DNA from: Odontocerum albicorne
Lineage: Eukaryota; Arthropoda; Insecta; Trichoptera; Odontoceridae
Direction of reading: 5' to 3'
Length of the DNA stretch: 64,000 nt
Assembly: GCA_949825065.1 (NCBI GenBank)
Contig: OX463846.1
Coordinates: forward strand, 17,084,205 to 17,148,204
In this document: positions 21,791 through 33,732 of the stretch, piece after piece
How positions within the stretch are numbered: position 1 is the stretch's first letter
Layout: every line of letters starts with the position of its first letter
Program-made: the position numbers and the translations under genes
Notes under the pieces: model-generated
Database searches by the model: none
Told to the model about the DNA's origin: nothing
The model's input: the letters and a program-made list of their open reading frames with translations, nothing else

Positions 21791-24491
21791 ATGACGAGTT
21801 TCTCTGGAATGAAAGTGCTCTGCTGGAATGCTTACAGCATGCAGCAGAAGATCGAGGAGCTGATGCTGTTGGTGAACAATTCAGGTATAGATATTGTGCT
21901 TATAACGGAAACTTGGTTAAAACCTGTATTTCGTGTGAGAGGCACCGGTGGCTTCACCATCTATAGATCGGATCGCGTTTCCGGTAGAGGTGGAGGCACC
22001 GCGATCCTCATCCGAGACACTATCCATCATACCCAACTCCTCACGCCCGCCCTGACAAACTTGGAGGCTACTGCCATCAGCCTCAAGGTTGACAGGGAGA
22101 CAGTCACAATTGTGGCAGCATATTGTACCGGCTATCGTTCACTTCTGGAAAAGGACATCGAGGCAGTGCTGGCCTTGGGGCCCAAGGTCATCATGGCCGG
22201 GGACTTCAATGCCAAGCACCGTTACTGGAACTGCTTGAGAGCTAACCCGAACGGAACGACGCTGTACAATTATATGGAAAACCACAACTGTCAAATACTC
22301 TATCCAAATCAACATACCTGTTTCACCAACCCCCGTAGCCCTTCTACACTGGACATTGCCGTAGTCAAAAACTACCCTAACATCTCTGGCTTGACTGCTC
22401 TAGAAGCTCTCTCGTCAGACCACCTCCCAGTCTACTTCACATTGGGAGTGAGGCCGATTGCTAGCCTCAGGGAGCAGTACGACTACGCCAATGCTGACTG
22501 GAAGGGTTACAAAGCCTACCTCCACAACCAGCTCTGCCTATCACCAGAAACTCTGGTGAGCCCACAGGACATTGATACCGCGATAGATACCATCTCCACC
22601 TTCATCCATAATGCCCGTGATGAAAATGTTCCCCTCAAAATTGTCACTCCATACAAAATAACTCTTACTCCTCATATCAAACTCCTTATATCTCTAAAAA
22701 ACAAACAAAGACAGACCTACAGACGTACACTAGACAAACGTGACAAAACACTTCTAAACGTCCTCCAAGATGAAATCAAAAAAGAAATCCGCCTACTTAA
22801 AAACCAGCTATGGCAGAGAAAATTGGCAGCTCTAGAACCGGGTAACGGTACTCTCTGGCGAGTCGTCAAGGGTATCAAGTGCTCGTCTCAAAGCATACCA
22901 CCTCTGCGCACAGCCTCAGGGTTGGCTGTTTCTGGCAGTGACAAGGCTAATGCCTTGGCGGACGCTTATGAGAATACGTACTCAATCACTTCCGACCTTG
23001 GAAATGTTGATGTCAATAAAGCTGTCGAGGACACTCTCACCAGCTTTGCTTACTCCCCGACCAACCAAAACGAGGTGCAACTTTGCACCCCGTCCGAAAT
23101 TGGTCGTATCCTTGACAGACTTAAAACACGAAAAGCACCCGGTCCCGACAATATACACAATAGTCTTCTTAAACAGTTACCACTCAAAGCGAGGATTTTT
23201 CTTACTAAAATAATAAATGCCTCACTCCTTAATGGCTATTTTCCGAGTATTTGGAAAGTAGCCAACATTGTTCCTATCCACAAGCCAAATAAACCTACCG
23301 AAAATCCAACTAGCTACAGGCCCATCAGCCTTCTTCCAGGTCTTGGCAAGATCCTTGAGAGAGTGGTTGCCTCAAGGCTAGTGTTCCATCACGAATCCAA
23401 TAATACATTCCCTCATGAGCAATTTGGATTTAGAACAAGACACAACACGGTCCAGCAACTTACCCGTGTCGTGGAAGACGTGTCGATGGGCTTCAATAGG
23501 AACAGAAGTACTGGCATGGTACTGCTGGACCTTGAGAAGGCTTTTGATACTGTCTGTGGCATGATGGCCTTCTTCACAAACTTCTCCTCACTGGCACTCC
23601 ACTCTATCTCGTGAAACTACTTCAATCCTACCTTTCCAATAGAAGTTTCACAGTCACCACTCATCATTCTACGTCATCCGCCAGGCCCATCCCTATGGGT
23701 GTCCCCCAAGGCAGTATACTTGGACCATGTCTATTTAACATTTACACACACGACATTCCTACTCCCCCAAACTGTAAACTCGCACATTTGCTGACGATGC
23801 GGCATGCTACGCATCGTCACTCAAGGTGGATCGAGCTGGTCGCCGTCTTCAGATTGCTCTTGAGATCCTTGAGAAATACTACCAGGACTGGAGGCTCAAA
23901 ATCAATGACGCCAAAACTGAGGCCATCATGTTCTCCCGAAAAATCAAGGAAAGAGTGCCGTCGATGCCCTTATTCATCGGTGGTTGCCTGGTTGAGTGGC
24001 AGGAAGTGGTTAAATACCTCGGCCTGCACCTTGACCGGCGACTGACGTGGAAAACCCATTTGAATACCATCAGACAGAAGGGTCACAAGGGCATAGGGGC
24101 TATCAGTTCGATATTTCATCGACGCAGCTTCCTTTCACCCAAAAATAAGCTCCTCCTCTATAAAACCCTTATTCGTCCTATCTTGACCTATGCTGCACCC
24201 GTTTGGGGTAGTGTGAGCAACACGGATCACCTGAAACTCCAGAGAGTGCAGAACAAGGCATTCAAGATATCTTTTAACACCCATCCCAGAACAAATCTTA
24301 CCCGACTTCACGCTGAACAGCGAGAAGAAACCCTACAACACCACATTCTCGCTTGGACCGTGAAGTTCTATAAAAACCAACAAAATCACAGAAATCCCTT
24401 AGTCGCTGCCCTGGGGGCTTACGAGAGTAAATCCGACCTACCCTTCCGTTATAAGCACAAGCTCCCGAAGCATTATCTGTTGCCTGACTAG
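21791..24491 (+). pseudogene. Jockey ORF2 (endonuclease-reverse transcriptase), two frameshifts
   Basis: ORF2 encodes the endonuclease and reverse transcriptase for target-primed reverse transcription. The endonuclease (residues ~1-220) keeps its catalytic landmarks: LCWNAYS, ITETWL, AGDFNAKH, TLDIAV and SDHLPV. The reverse transcriptase has RKAPGPDNI, SYRPISLLPGLGK, FGFRTRHNT, LLDLEKAFDTV, then GVPQGSILGP and a FADD box. Frameshift 1 is an apparent 2-base insertion in GTCTGTGG near 23553-23558, just after DTV. Frameshift 2 is an apparent loss of one T near 23786-23790, just before FADD. After that the frame stays open to TAG at 24489-24491 and ends in the LRP/LTYAAPVWG thumb region typical of Jockey. 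The conceptual length of ~900 residues is normal. Both lesions fall inside the palm, so the product is dead. The GTG at 21788 is not preferred; ATG 21791 is the likely start. Confidence 0.92.
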
Positions 24492-24831
24492 TCCACCTTC
24501 AGTATTAGCTGGGACGACCAAGGTCTGAGTGAATGTGATGGAATACAAGTAGCCTGAACGAGTGGACTTGTTTTTGCTGAATAATTAGTGTAAGAATTGT
24601 TATCTAGTTATAAGTAGTATGTAGGTGTTAATTATTTCTAAGATCTCATATATTAAGATTGAATAAATAAAATAAAATGATATGTAGGAAAATAAGATTA
24701 AATAAGTTCATAAATTATAACATATAATTAAGATTAGTTAAGTAATAAATTTGTACATAGGTATAGCCTCGACAAATGTTTGTATAATAATTTACTTGTT
24801 TAATAAAAAAATAAAAAAATAAAAATAAAAA
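24492..24831 (+). other. Jockey 3' UTR and A-rich tail
   Basis: Noncoding 3' part of the element with AATAAA signals near 24662-24672 and a tail of A-rich AATAAAA units ending at 24831. Confidence 0.8.
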
Positions 24832-24839
24832 ATAAGCCC

Positions 24840-25686
24840 ATTCTTCGCTTTACATGAAGAAAAAATTCAATCAAAACTTAAGCAAGTCTAAAGTTTATTC
24901 TAAAATTGGTAGAACAGAGAAAACATGTACATATACATACTCGTATGTGATAAAAATATCAAGAATTGCAGCGTTAATTTATAATTAAGAATTCGAAGAT
25001 TCCTAATTTGAATTAGTCTGAGTGAATATATTATATCCATCCAAATTGTGTTACTGAGCATAATTTCTCTGGATTTTTTTCAAGTTGCTGATAAATAAAT
25101 ATAAACTTATTTATGTTTCTGTAAACTTTTCAGCTTCTCTGTTAAAAGGAATTATTTTCAAGGAGGGCTTAAATTCGCTTTTCAATTCGTGATAAAACGT
25201 CGACTAATTTCATCAATACTAATTTTCGAGAAAATTTTGTTATATTGTGTCCGTGTCGCGTAAGTGTAAATCTTGATCAATTTTGTTGTCTTGTGTCCGT
25301 GTCGCCTAAGTGTAAATCTTGGTCCATTACACCTAAATCTTCATTTGAAATGCAATTTCAAAATATTCTTATATATTTGTTTTCAGTTATGTGAATTTGT
25401 TCATTGTTATCTCAATTCTGGTATAGCCAGATTCCATTGAAGAAAATCGGTAAAGCGAAATAGGGGTGTATAAAGGGTTCAGGGAATTAAATAATGCATG
25501 TATGATACAATGACTATAACAAAATTCATCCACGGGTCAAATTAGATTTCCGGTTCATAATCAAGTATTGGTTCAAACAAATAACGTCAAAGGAAAAATG
25601 TGCTATTATACTAGCTGTCCAATGCGAAAAATGACTGACGGGAAATGAAATACAAGACATTGTTTATTTTTAGTTTACATTACCTT
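24840..25686. other. Gene-free stretch with a 46 bp tandem duplication
   Basis: No gene recognised. At 25233-25325 a unit with TTGTGTCCGTGTCGCGTAAG and TGTAAATCTTG is present twice in tandem. TACTCGTA occurs at 24938-24945. Confidence 0.55.
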
Positions 25687-26240
25687 TCATTCAAAATAAA
25701 CTCTTTGTGAGTCAATACAATACTGGAAGCGGCTGCAAATTTTTCTGAAGCACTCCTGAAACTCATTCTTCGGAATTGCCTCCCAAATCGCGGTCGAAGT
25801 CTCCTGAATATCTTAAATCGTGTCAAAACGCTTTCCTTTCATCGCCAATTTCAGTTTCGAGAATAGCTAGAAGTCGCATGGAGCCAAATCAGGTGAATAC
25901 GGGGGGTGATCGAGCACCACGATACTTTTTTTTGGCCAAGAAATCGCTTACAATCTTGCTTTTGTATGCCGGCACATTTTTGTTCAACAAAGACCATGCC
26001 CCTTGTTCCCGGTATTCGGGTCGAACTCGCTAGAAGTATCCTTCTGAATCCTGGCCCATAAACGATTCAAGACACCCAAGTATACATTGGTATGCACCAT
26101 TTGACGTTCTGGCGTAAATTCCTAATGGTTAATTCCTTTGGAATCAAAGAAAACGGTGAGTAGAGTCTTGATTCGGAGCACTTTTTTCGGTTTCGGAAAT
26201 TGTGGGCCCTTCCATTCCGAGCTTTGGCGCTTTGTAAGTG
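25687..26240 (-). pseudogene. Mariner-family transposase pseudogene, C-terminal half
   Basis: The minus strand reads DHPPYSPDLAPCDF, a stop, FSKLKLAMKGKRFDT, a stop, then NEFQECFRKICSRFQYCIDS and a terminal TGA (complement of 25687-25689). Upstream in shifted frames are NGAYQCILG-like and NKNVPAYKSKIVSDFLAKK segments. In active mariners the second catalytic aspartate sits in an HDNAPxH box; here it reads NKNVPAY, so it is lost. Several stops and frameshifts and the missing N-terminal half show a long-dead copy. It is a different lineage from the intact mariner at 57235-58521. The plus-strand ORF at 25776-26033 is a shadow. Confidence 0.85.
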
Positions 26241-26762
26241 TCTCATACCGTGTATATATTTTTCAACAAAATTGACAAAAATAATCCTGTACTAAGAAAG
26301 ACTTCTTTCTTTGTTTGAATGTATGAATAAATAAACTATTTCAAGATAGAGAACCTATTACTCTCGGATTGTAAATTATCAGAATATGTATTTATATTGT
26401 ATGTTTGTATCTTTATTTCGGCGAAACGTGGATTAACAAATGTTAAATGGCTGTTTAAGGGGAGGGTACTTCAAGTTTCGAGATAAAGATTCTTTTAAGA
26501 TTAATTCGCACAGTTCATCATGAAAATTCGGAGAATATTTAATGACAAGAATCATAATGTTTATTTCTAAATGTAGTTTTAAAATAAAGACATCTTGAAG
26601 GCGAGATTGGGAGAAAGTATGATATTTACTAGACCAAGAACGTATTTACTAAATAATATGTTGCTTTGCATAGTGAATGTTGGGTAAATCGATACTTGAT
26701 GGATTGTCACATTTGTATAGGTATTGTACTACGCGGGGATTTTTTAAACGAATTTTTTTTAT

Positions 26763-26850
26763 TCTTATGTCGCGGTCTTAGTTTAACGGTTAGCATTCAT
26801 GCTAAGCAAGCGGGTGTTCCAGGTTCAATTCCTGCGGATTCACTCTCGGA
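26763..26850 (+). mobile_element. tRNA-like SINE head
   Basis: The sequence has an A-box-like TAGTTTAACGGTTAGCA and a B box GGTTCAATTCC (26822-26832) inside a good T stem (CAGG/CCTG). The anticodon arm is replaced by a TTAGCAT/ATGCTAA palindrome, so it is not a working tRNA. The short ORF across it is incidental. Confidence 0.5.
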
Positions 26851-27266
26851 TTCGTTTAACTCTCAGATTATTTTACGACTGGATTCATGATTTCCCGTGT
26901 CTTGTACGCTGCTTATTATAATTCTTTATAGCTACACAAAACAGCACTTTATAAAACTCTTCTAATGAAGGATTGCAGCAAATTAAACCAGCCGATCGTC
27001 TTAGAACTTTGAACTCCTTACCATTGGAACTTTGGTTTTGATTTTGTCAAGATTTGTTTGCTGAAACGTAACAGCATTTATACGATAAACCAAGACACGC
27101 ACAAGCGTTTTCCATAAACATAATGCCTGACAATATTACCTGGTCACGAGGGACATCCTATTGTATAATTTTCTACTTACTTAAATAATACATTGTTATT
27201 CCACTAATTATATTGTATTTATTATCTGTGACAGGTGTTCCTACATAACTTCTCGAGGTTCTAGCC

Positions 27267-28316
27267 CAATGTTTCTTAACCAGTGATCCGCGAAGATGTT
27301 ACAAGTGCTCCGACAAATGAGGAGGTAACATTAAAAAAAGATCATGTCCATCGGACACAAAAAACGAGTTGATATAGCAGATTTTTTTCTTATCGATGAT
27401 ACGGAGCCATTAACATTTCAATGAAAAAAGCACATAAATCATTATAAATTCATAATAAAAAACCGGTATTTTTTTCAAAAAGAATCTTGTCCAGGCTTCA
27501 AATCAATCAAAAAAGATCATGTCCGAATTTAACAATCATAGCTTTCGGAGTGTGTCTAACTTCATACCAGTTCACCGGCAACTGTCATTTTTAAATCGTA
27601 CGAGCAGTGTAACGTCATTATACAGTTTTATCTACCTACATATATTTATAGTTTTATAGTAATATTTCTTCTTATTTTGTAACACTTTACTTAATTTATT
27701 TGATTAAAATAAAAATAAATTACTCTTCCCAATTATTTTTTTAGTTATTTTTTCAACACCTGTAATATTTTTGCAACACATGTATAATATTTTTGAAATC
27801 AAACAAAAAACATCATGTCCCAGACCTGTTCAATAAAAAAAGATTAAAGTAGAATTGTTCACTCAAAAAGGATCATGTCCATATTTTAAACTAGAATAAC
27901 TATTTTAATTATTATGATTCGATTTTAAACAACGAATCAAGTCACCTAAGTGATTTTAAGGATTTTAGATATTTTTACAATGAATTATAATGTCATATAT
28001 TTTTAATGCAAACAGTTTTTTTGTGATTTCCCAACATTCGAATTTGGTAGACATGGTTTTTTTTAATATTACCTCCTCAAATATGAAACATTTGATCTAA
28101 GTTGTGGAATGCAAATTGCTGTTGACGACGCAGCCGAGGCGTGGCCCAACCTCCTACATTCCCATTTTTTTGTAATCTGTATTTTTTATTCATAAATAAA
28201 AGTAATGTTCATGCCATTTTTATTGTTAGGTTTATGACCTTGATGATGTTGGTGCTCCGCAAACTTTTCTTATAATCAAAAGTGCTTCGTGACTTCGAAA
28301 AAGTTAAGAGCCACTC
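27267..28316. mobile_element. hAT-like element interrupted by a second element
   Basis: The ends are CAATGTTTCTTAACCAGTGA at 27267 and, inverted, GAGTGGCTCTTAACTTTTTC ending at 28316, the CAnnGnTTCTTAAC type seen in hAT elements. The flanks carry an imperfect 8 bp duplication, TTCTAGCC (27259-27266) and TTCTAACT (28317-28324). Without the insertion at 27319-28078 the element is about 290 bp, with no coding capacity. Confidence 0.65.
27319..28078. mobile_element. Nested inverted-repeat element with iterated ATCATGTCC motif
   Basis: Terminal inverted repeats begin GAGGAGGTAACATTAAAAAA at 27319 and end ...AATATTACCTCCTC at 28078, and both flanks carry AAAT (27315-27318 and 28079-28082), giving a likely 4 bp target duplication. 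Inside, A-run plus GATCATGTCC recurs on the plus strand at 27340, 27515 and 27871, with variants at 27482 (GAATCTTGTCC) and 27811 (CATCATGTCC), and an inverted CCATGTC near the right end. These look like subterminal transposase-binding repeats. No transposase ORF is present. I cannot assign the superfamily. Confidence 0.75.
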
Positions 28317-28556
28317 TTCTAACTATTTAACTTAAGTTTGTTACAAGAGCTATGTTAAAAATCTAAAGCTGAAACTATAAAATAATATTTAGTTTTATAT
28401 TTAAATGTTGAGTTCCACAAAGTGAAAATAAACGTAAAAACCTTTGTTTTTTTAATCCTATTTTATGTTGTTATCCTTATTTCTCTAGCATTTGTTTAAT
28501 ATTGCGATAGTTAGTGAATTCGAGTCAAATTATTATATTGAAGTTTTATGAAAATG
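28317..28556. other. Spacer between hAT element and SINE-C
   Basis: AT-rich, nothing recognised. Confidence 0.5.
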
Positions 28557-28841
28557 AGGTGCCTAGCCGCGCGGTAATGCACTGGACTTGCGTACGGAAG
28601 GTCGTTGGTTCGAACCTCGCACTGTTCTACTCCCCTCGAATGGCACAGGCATTTATTCTGCCTAATACTCGGAAGTATAAATACCTATGACATCGGTCAT
28701 ATATATTATTTCAAAAAAGAAAACATGCCGGTGTGCTCCGATCGTCTCACTTCGGTGTGCCATCGGATCTTCTACAGAGGTGCGCCCGTGAGTTTGATGG
28801 TGTGCAACGGGTCCCTCGCTAAAAGAGACAAGAAAAAAAAA
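28557..28841 (+). mobile_element. SINE-C, full-length tRNA-derived SINE
   Basis: The head has CCTAGCCGCGCGGTAATGCA (A-box region) and GGTTCGAACCTCGC (B box, 28607-28620) in tRNA order. A ~200 bp body with higher G+C follows (CGATCGTCTCACTTCGGTGT and TGCAACGGGTCCCTCGC) and an A-rich tail at 28830-28841. The body is unrelated to SINE-A and SINE-B. The ORFs over it on both strands are incidental. Confidence 0.8.
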
Positions 28842-29989
28842 TACTCCACGGCAAAGCTTCATTTTCCAACTAAATTGATAATAATGCTTAAATGCAAATG
28901 AAGATGTTTTACAAAATTTTATATTGTTTAGCGTAGTCAATAAATTATGAATGTAAAAAAAGTGAAAAGAATTTAAATTTACTTTAAACACATGAGATGA
29001 ATAATTTATTTATTTGAAACTGAAATACATTATTTTGTGTTTAAAAACTAACTTTTGAGTTATTACATTTCATATAAAAGGCATTTCCTGCAGTTACATT
29101 GGTCAAGTTTTGGACACAAGAGAAATTATATTTATATTTCAACGCCAACAATTTGACCCAAGAATCTGTCAACGTCTTCTCCCGTAAGATGCCTACGCAT
29201 TCCTTATTCTTCGTACACACAGTGCTTCTCAAACTAATCTCCCCTCGACCCTATTTGAAATTGCCCGGTAATCAAACAGAGAGACTTCTTTTGTCATGAC
29301 AACTCCAGTCGTTTGTTATACAAATTAAATCTGAATATTCCAAATGTGACGAATCAAAACAATTGAGTTAATATTATTAAAACAAATTTATTCAATAATA
29401 TTATTTAAAATTAACCAACCCATAAGTGCAATAAAATATTTAATTTAACAATAATCAAATAGAATGTATTATGCTTTATTTTTAGATAATTTCTTCTAAC
29501 CAGAATATTTATGTGTTAAGTACCAACTAGGCCATACAACATGTTTTATATATAATAATATATCAGGTTTTAGCTTCGAAAATCTTCTTTGGTTTTTAAA
29601 AATCTGATTTGGAAATCGATATACATCAAATTTCATGAAAAATATAAAATGATATGAAATAATAAACATAGGCAGATGTTAAGTTATTATGTACAATATG
29701 TACGACGTATTGAAATTTGCAAATCATTTAAAAGATTTCGTCACGATTTTTTAGCAAAATACACTTTTTATTAGAAAAGCTATATACAACGATTAATCAA
29801 GGAACACTGGGAGTGTATGTTATGTTTTCAAATTATAGCACAAATGTAATATTATTAAAATGACAAAAAAAACACAAGAAAACCGAACACACACATTAAT
29901 GACACCTCCTAATCTAGAGATTGCTCATGGAACAAAACAATCTATGTGCCTCAAACATAGTTCAGGGTAAAATGTAGAAACTTGGAGAG
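28842..29989. other. Gene-free AT-rich stretch
   Basis: The short complementary frames at 29041-29299 lie in a slightly less AT-rich patch but show no family motif. Confidence 0.45.
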
Positions 29990-30165
29990 AATAGAAAGAA
30001 TCTATATAACTTTATTCTATCTACCATATAAGGGAAAAATTTTGATAGGTTCTCTCTTAAATGTATTTTCTGTCATTTATGTGTTTTCGAAGTGTATTTC
30101 AATATATTATGTACATACTATGTTGCTATCAATAAACCTATATATATTTATTTAAATTAAAGACA
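29990..30165 (+). repeat. Dispersed repeat ending GTTGCTATCAATAAACC
   Basis: It is a plus-strand diverged copy of the repeat at 3793-3965, sharing CTCTTAAATGTATT and ATGTTGCTATCAATAAACCT. It is immediately followed by a LINE 3' fragment. Confidence 0.65.
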
Positions 30166-30179
30166 CACAAATAAAATTT

Positions 30180-30710
30180 TTCCTTAAATTTCAATATTAA
30201 CAATACCCATAAGCCGAAAATTTCGAACTAATATACATATGACCACACCGTGTTCCTTGCGGAATAGGCAGAGAAAACAGATATCCATACTTTTGTATCC
30301 AAACACAACTTTCATCTCCTTCACATTCATACATGTCGTTATGCATAATCTTCTATTTTTCATACTTTTCACTTAACCTTCTATCAAAATATGGTCCACT
30401 TAATCCCACCACGTTTTCCTCGATCTATCTCTTCCACGTACATCTTGCACTTCTGAATTGCGTATATACTCCTTTAGTCATTATTTCTTAATTCATTCTC
30501 TCCACATGTCCAAACTATATTCAAGCTCCTTTATTAGTCTAACTTAACACATCAATTTTATTCATGCATTAATTTCTAATATTTTCATTCCGCTGTCTTT
30601 CATACACTCACACTCAACATTTGTTTTCTTAGAGCATGCATCTTCACAGCATTAATCTTACTGTTGTCCTCCTTCTACCAGGTCGAAGCTACACTTCCGT
30701 GCGTTAATTT
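30180..30710 (-). mobile_element. LINE 3' fragment (WFGHVERM family)
   Basis: The minus strand reads FGHVERMN near 30515-30490 and ends with a 3' region whose complement, CACACCGTGTTCCTTGCGGA, recurs at 63582 (CACACCGTGATCCTTGAGGG). Stops break the frame. It belongs with the fragments at 14055 and 63575. Confidence 0.6.
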
Positions 30711-32085
30711 ACTTTTGATATAGCGCGGCTATTGTATCTTACAATATTATTAGTGCTCCGTTTACTTTGTTCTGTTTCGCTACCCTTCTTTCAATATATC
30801 TTTGGTCGTCGGGTCAGTGTTCAAAATGTATGGAAACCTGTGTCAGTGTTTACATATTTTTATAATTTAACAGTAAAGACAAAAAATCTTGGGAAATACT
30901 GGAATAAAACAAATACGAGTATATAAAAATTAAAAAGAAGAAATGTATTAATTCAACGGATTCCACAAAACTTCTTTGACATATTCTACATGACTCACAC
31001 GAGACATTTCTAATGATCGTGTGGATACTTGGAATAGAGTAATTACACTGGAAAAACCTTTTCATTTTTTCTCACTGAAATATCTTAATAAACTCTTTCC
31101 TTTTTCTTATACTATATACAGAGGGGTTGTTATGCTAAGTGTTAAAGGAGGTTATAGAGGATAGCATCGTAGACTGGGTTATAATTATTGTGCAGTATGT
31201 TTACGTGTGAAGGGCGAGTTGAAAGGGACGTTGAAAATTGAAAGAAGGGTAGCGACAGGCCACAAATTAAACGAAGCGCTTAATGCAATAAAAATAACCG
31301 GGCAATATCAAAAGTAACAAAAAATTATAGCCATAATAATATATTAGTGCTCACCTTGTCGTGTGTATGATAAGTGAAACTTGGACTTGCCGTAAATGGG
31401 ATAAAACTAAGATTAACGCTGTGGAGATGTGTGCGCTTAGAAAAAAATGTATTAATTGATAGTCTGTAAAAAATATATGTATCTGGACACCCTTGAGGGA
31501 AGTTTGCTCGATAAATGGTGCTATATAAATCGACCTTTTATTATATGTTGACTTTTATTAAAATAAATACTTGGCAGTTATATTTTTCTTAGTGTTTTTT
31601 TTACATATTATGAAGGTTTGGAATGAAAAACATCCGTGATGCTCCCGGTCGGTTTTTTCTTTATACTAGGGTGGTGCAAGATGGGAGAGAAGGGGTCATA
31701 CAAGACAACCCCAGACCTTTTTATTGTACCTGATATAAATTGCTTCATACGAATCATGTGAACCCTATAATAATGTTTACTTGTTTTGCTTGGTTTATAC
31801 GTTCAATAAACGAGATTATTACAAACCAATCTCAATGTTTTTAGCATTAATTGACTATAAATAACACTGATATTACGATCAGATCAAATGACATTTAAAT
31901 ACAACCCAAACCATCACAAAAACATCAAATAAATATATGTATTAAACTCGTATATATCGGATCCAATATCTGTAAATAATTTGAATGCGAAAATTGATAT
32001 ACCAGTAATGGAGAGATTATTAATTCTGTATTTATGCTATTAAATCAGCTCTGACGCCAATTTTCCAAAATATTTGGTACACATC
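30711..32085. other. Gene-free stretch
   Basis: No gene recognised. TACGAGTA (the octamer inverted) lies at 30914-30921. Confidence 0.45.
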
Positions 32086-32600
32086 GCTTAATTAATTTTC
32101 ATCATCGTCGTATCACTCGTAGTTTGAATTGAAATTTTAACTGCATTCATTTTCATCATCATCCTATCACCCATATTTAATATTAAAATACTCGCTATAT
32201 TAATTTTCATCATCATCGTAACACTCGTAGTTTGTATTGAAATACTAGCGATATTCATTTCCACCATCATTATATCACTCATAATTTATATTAAAATACT
32301 AGCTGTATTCATTTTCATCATCATCGTAGTTTGTATTGAAACACTAGCAATATTAAATTTCATCATCATCGTTTCACTATAATATTTAAATACTAGCTAT
32401 ATTCATTTTCATCATAATCTTATTATTAGTAGTTTGTATTGAAATTCTAGCCATATTCATTTTCATCATCATCGTATCACTCGTAGTTTATATTTCAATA
32501 CTATTTATATTCATTTTCCTCTTTATCGTATCACTCGTAGTTTGTTTTGAAATACTAGCTTTATTCATTATCGTCATATACTCGTAGTTTGTATTGAAAT
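32086..32600. repeat. Satellite-like array, ~55 bp unit, ~10 degenerate copies
   Basis: Units contain CATTTTCATCATCATCGTAT, CACTCGTAGTTTGTATTG and AAATACTAGCTATATT, repeating every ~50-57 bp. Copies are diverged and some are shortened. The minus-strand ORF at 32088-32282, rich in M and I, is a by-product. Confidence 0.85.
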
Positions 32601-32879
32601 ATTGTATCAACATAAGTTTTGGGTAAAATAGGGAGTTTGAAATCGTTATATTAAAAAAAAACATAAAATAAATATTCTTTTCCACTACTGTATAACCACT
32701 CATTAATAAAATATTTTACCTTCATGATATTCTTACTGGTAAGTTATTTTTTTAAAAACCAATCTTAACTATCGTTATACTACTAAGCCATTTTGATGTA
32801 TAGCGATGAATTCACTCATATCGTATCCCTCAAAATATTCGGACTGGCGTTGCGGACATATTAAAGAGCGCGGCTGCCT

Positions 32880-32995
32880 GACACTTCGACTCGATTTGGG
32901 CTATTTAAACCACTGAAGGGCTATTTAAACCATTTGGGCTACTTAAACCACTGACTTGGGCTATTTAAACCATTTGGAATATTTAAACCACTGAA
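32880..32995. repeat. Short tandem repeat, ~20-25 bp unit
   Basis: GGGCTATTTAAACCACTGA is repeated about five times with TTTGGG or TTGGAA variants. It directly abuts a SINE-B copy. Confidence 0.75.
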
Positions 32996-33200
32996 GTAAG
33001 CACGGAACTCTGTTCGTCATCGAATGTATTGGCAATAATACCGCACATGAAGATGTGACAATACTCGTACAAGTCTAGAACACTCTAGAATTGTTACCAG
33101 ACTGGACCTTTTTTTTTATTTTTTTTTCGGATACCATCGGGATTCGAACTTGATACCCCCGTTGGTATTCCAGCATTTTACCAACTTAGTCAAGATATCG
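32996..33200 (-). mobile_element. SINE-B copy, near full length
   Basis: On the minus strand: head with CTAAGTTGGTAAAATGCTGG and AAGTTCGAATCCCGATGG (B box), an A-rich linker (T-run at 33111-33127), then a body with ATCTTCATGTGCGGTATTAT and GATGACGAACAGAGTTCCGT. It shares this body with the copy at 54120-54400. It contains TACTCGTA at 33062-33069. Confidence 0.75.
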
Positions 33201-33261
33201 ATCATTTTAATGGCCCACTGAAAATACAGATTGGAATTATTAGTTCTCGAAATTTTATTAG

Positions 33262-33732
33262 AAAGTCTTGAACATCGAAATTAATTTAATAAAACATACT
33301 GGCAAAGTCTTGCAAAAGTTTTTTTTAATATGTTTATATAAGAGGGTTTTCACATGTTTAGATAATAGTGTTTTTTTAAACACGGACCAATATTATACGT
33401 TCTCTAATATATATTTCCCGGCGACTAACAGGTTTAATTACATTAATTATTTAAAATACCACAACTTGTTTGCTTAGTCATGTTTAGTTGTTAATTGTTT
33501 TTTTTCGTTCATGGAATATACGAGTAGAATATTGAATAATATAAATGTCGTACATTTAGATACACTAAGGTATAGATGTGATTTAAAAACCATAATAACA
33601 ATAACTAATGAATACGTAGACCATCCACCATCTACCGTAGACCATCAACAATTCGGCCTGAAATGTACGCGGTGTTACGTGGGCTTATTGGCTTGTAAAA
33701 ATTTCATCTTACTATCCTTGATAGTAAGATGA
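33262..33732 (+). pseudogene. Unidentified open frame with one internal stop
   Basis: One plus-strand frame runs from about 33262 to TGA at 33730-33732 with a single TAG at 33475-33477, about 155 codons in all. The second half has an ATG at 33511. Its composition is protein-like (D, R, H, P and C present), with KCTRCYVGLLAC near the end. I do not recognise the family. The coincidence with a second ORF just downstream (33729-34037) and with a perfect-looking palindrome across the junction makes chance less likely. A relic of an integrated AT-rich virus or of an unknown element would fit, but there is no direct evidence. Confidence 0.35.

Larger units (their letters stand above)
20586..24831 (+). 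mobile_element. Jockey-clade non-LTR retrotransposon, ~4.25 kb
   Basis: The element has a gag-like ORF1 with zinc knuckles, an ORF2 with APE-type endonuclease and reverse transcriptase, a ~340 bp 3' UTR, and a tail of AATAAAA-type repeats at 24801-24831. An 8 bp duplication ATAAGCCC flanks it. The 5' UTR is only about 15 bp, so the copy is slightly 5'-truncated, which is normal for target-primed insertion. Its G+C content is much higher than the surroundings. Only two frameshifts in ORF2 suggest a fairly recent insertion that is now inactive in cis. Confidence 0.93.

Noticed and set aside
22938..24070. Extra frames inside Jockey ORF2 (91 and 63 residues)
   Set aside because: Out-of-frame shadows of the reverse transcriptase; only the split frames that carry motifs are real.
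32088..32282. Minus-strand frame rich in M, I and T
   Set aside because: Product of the CATCATC-rich satellite.
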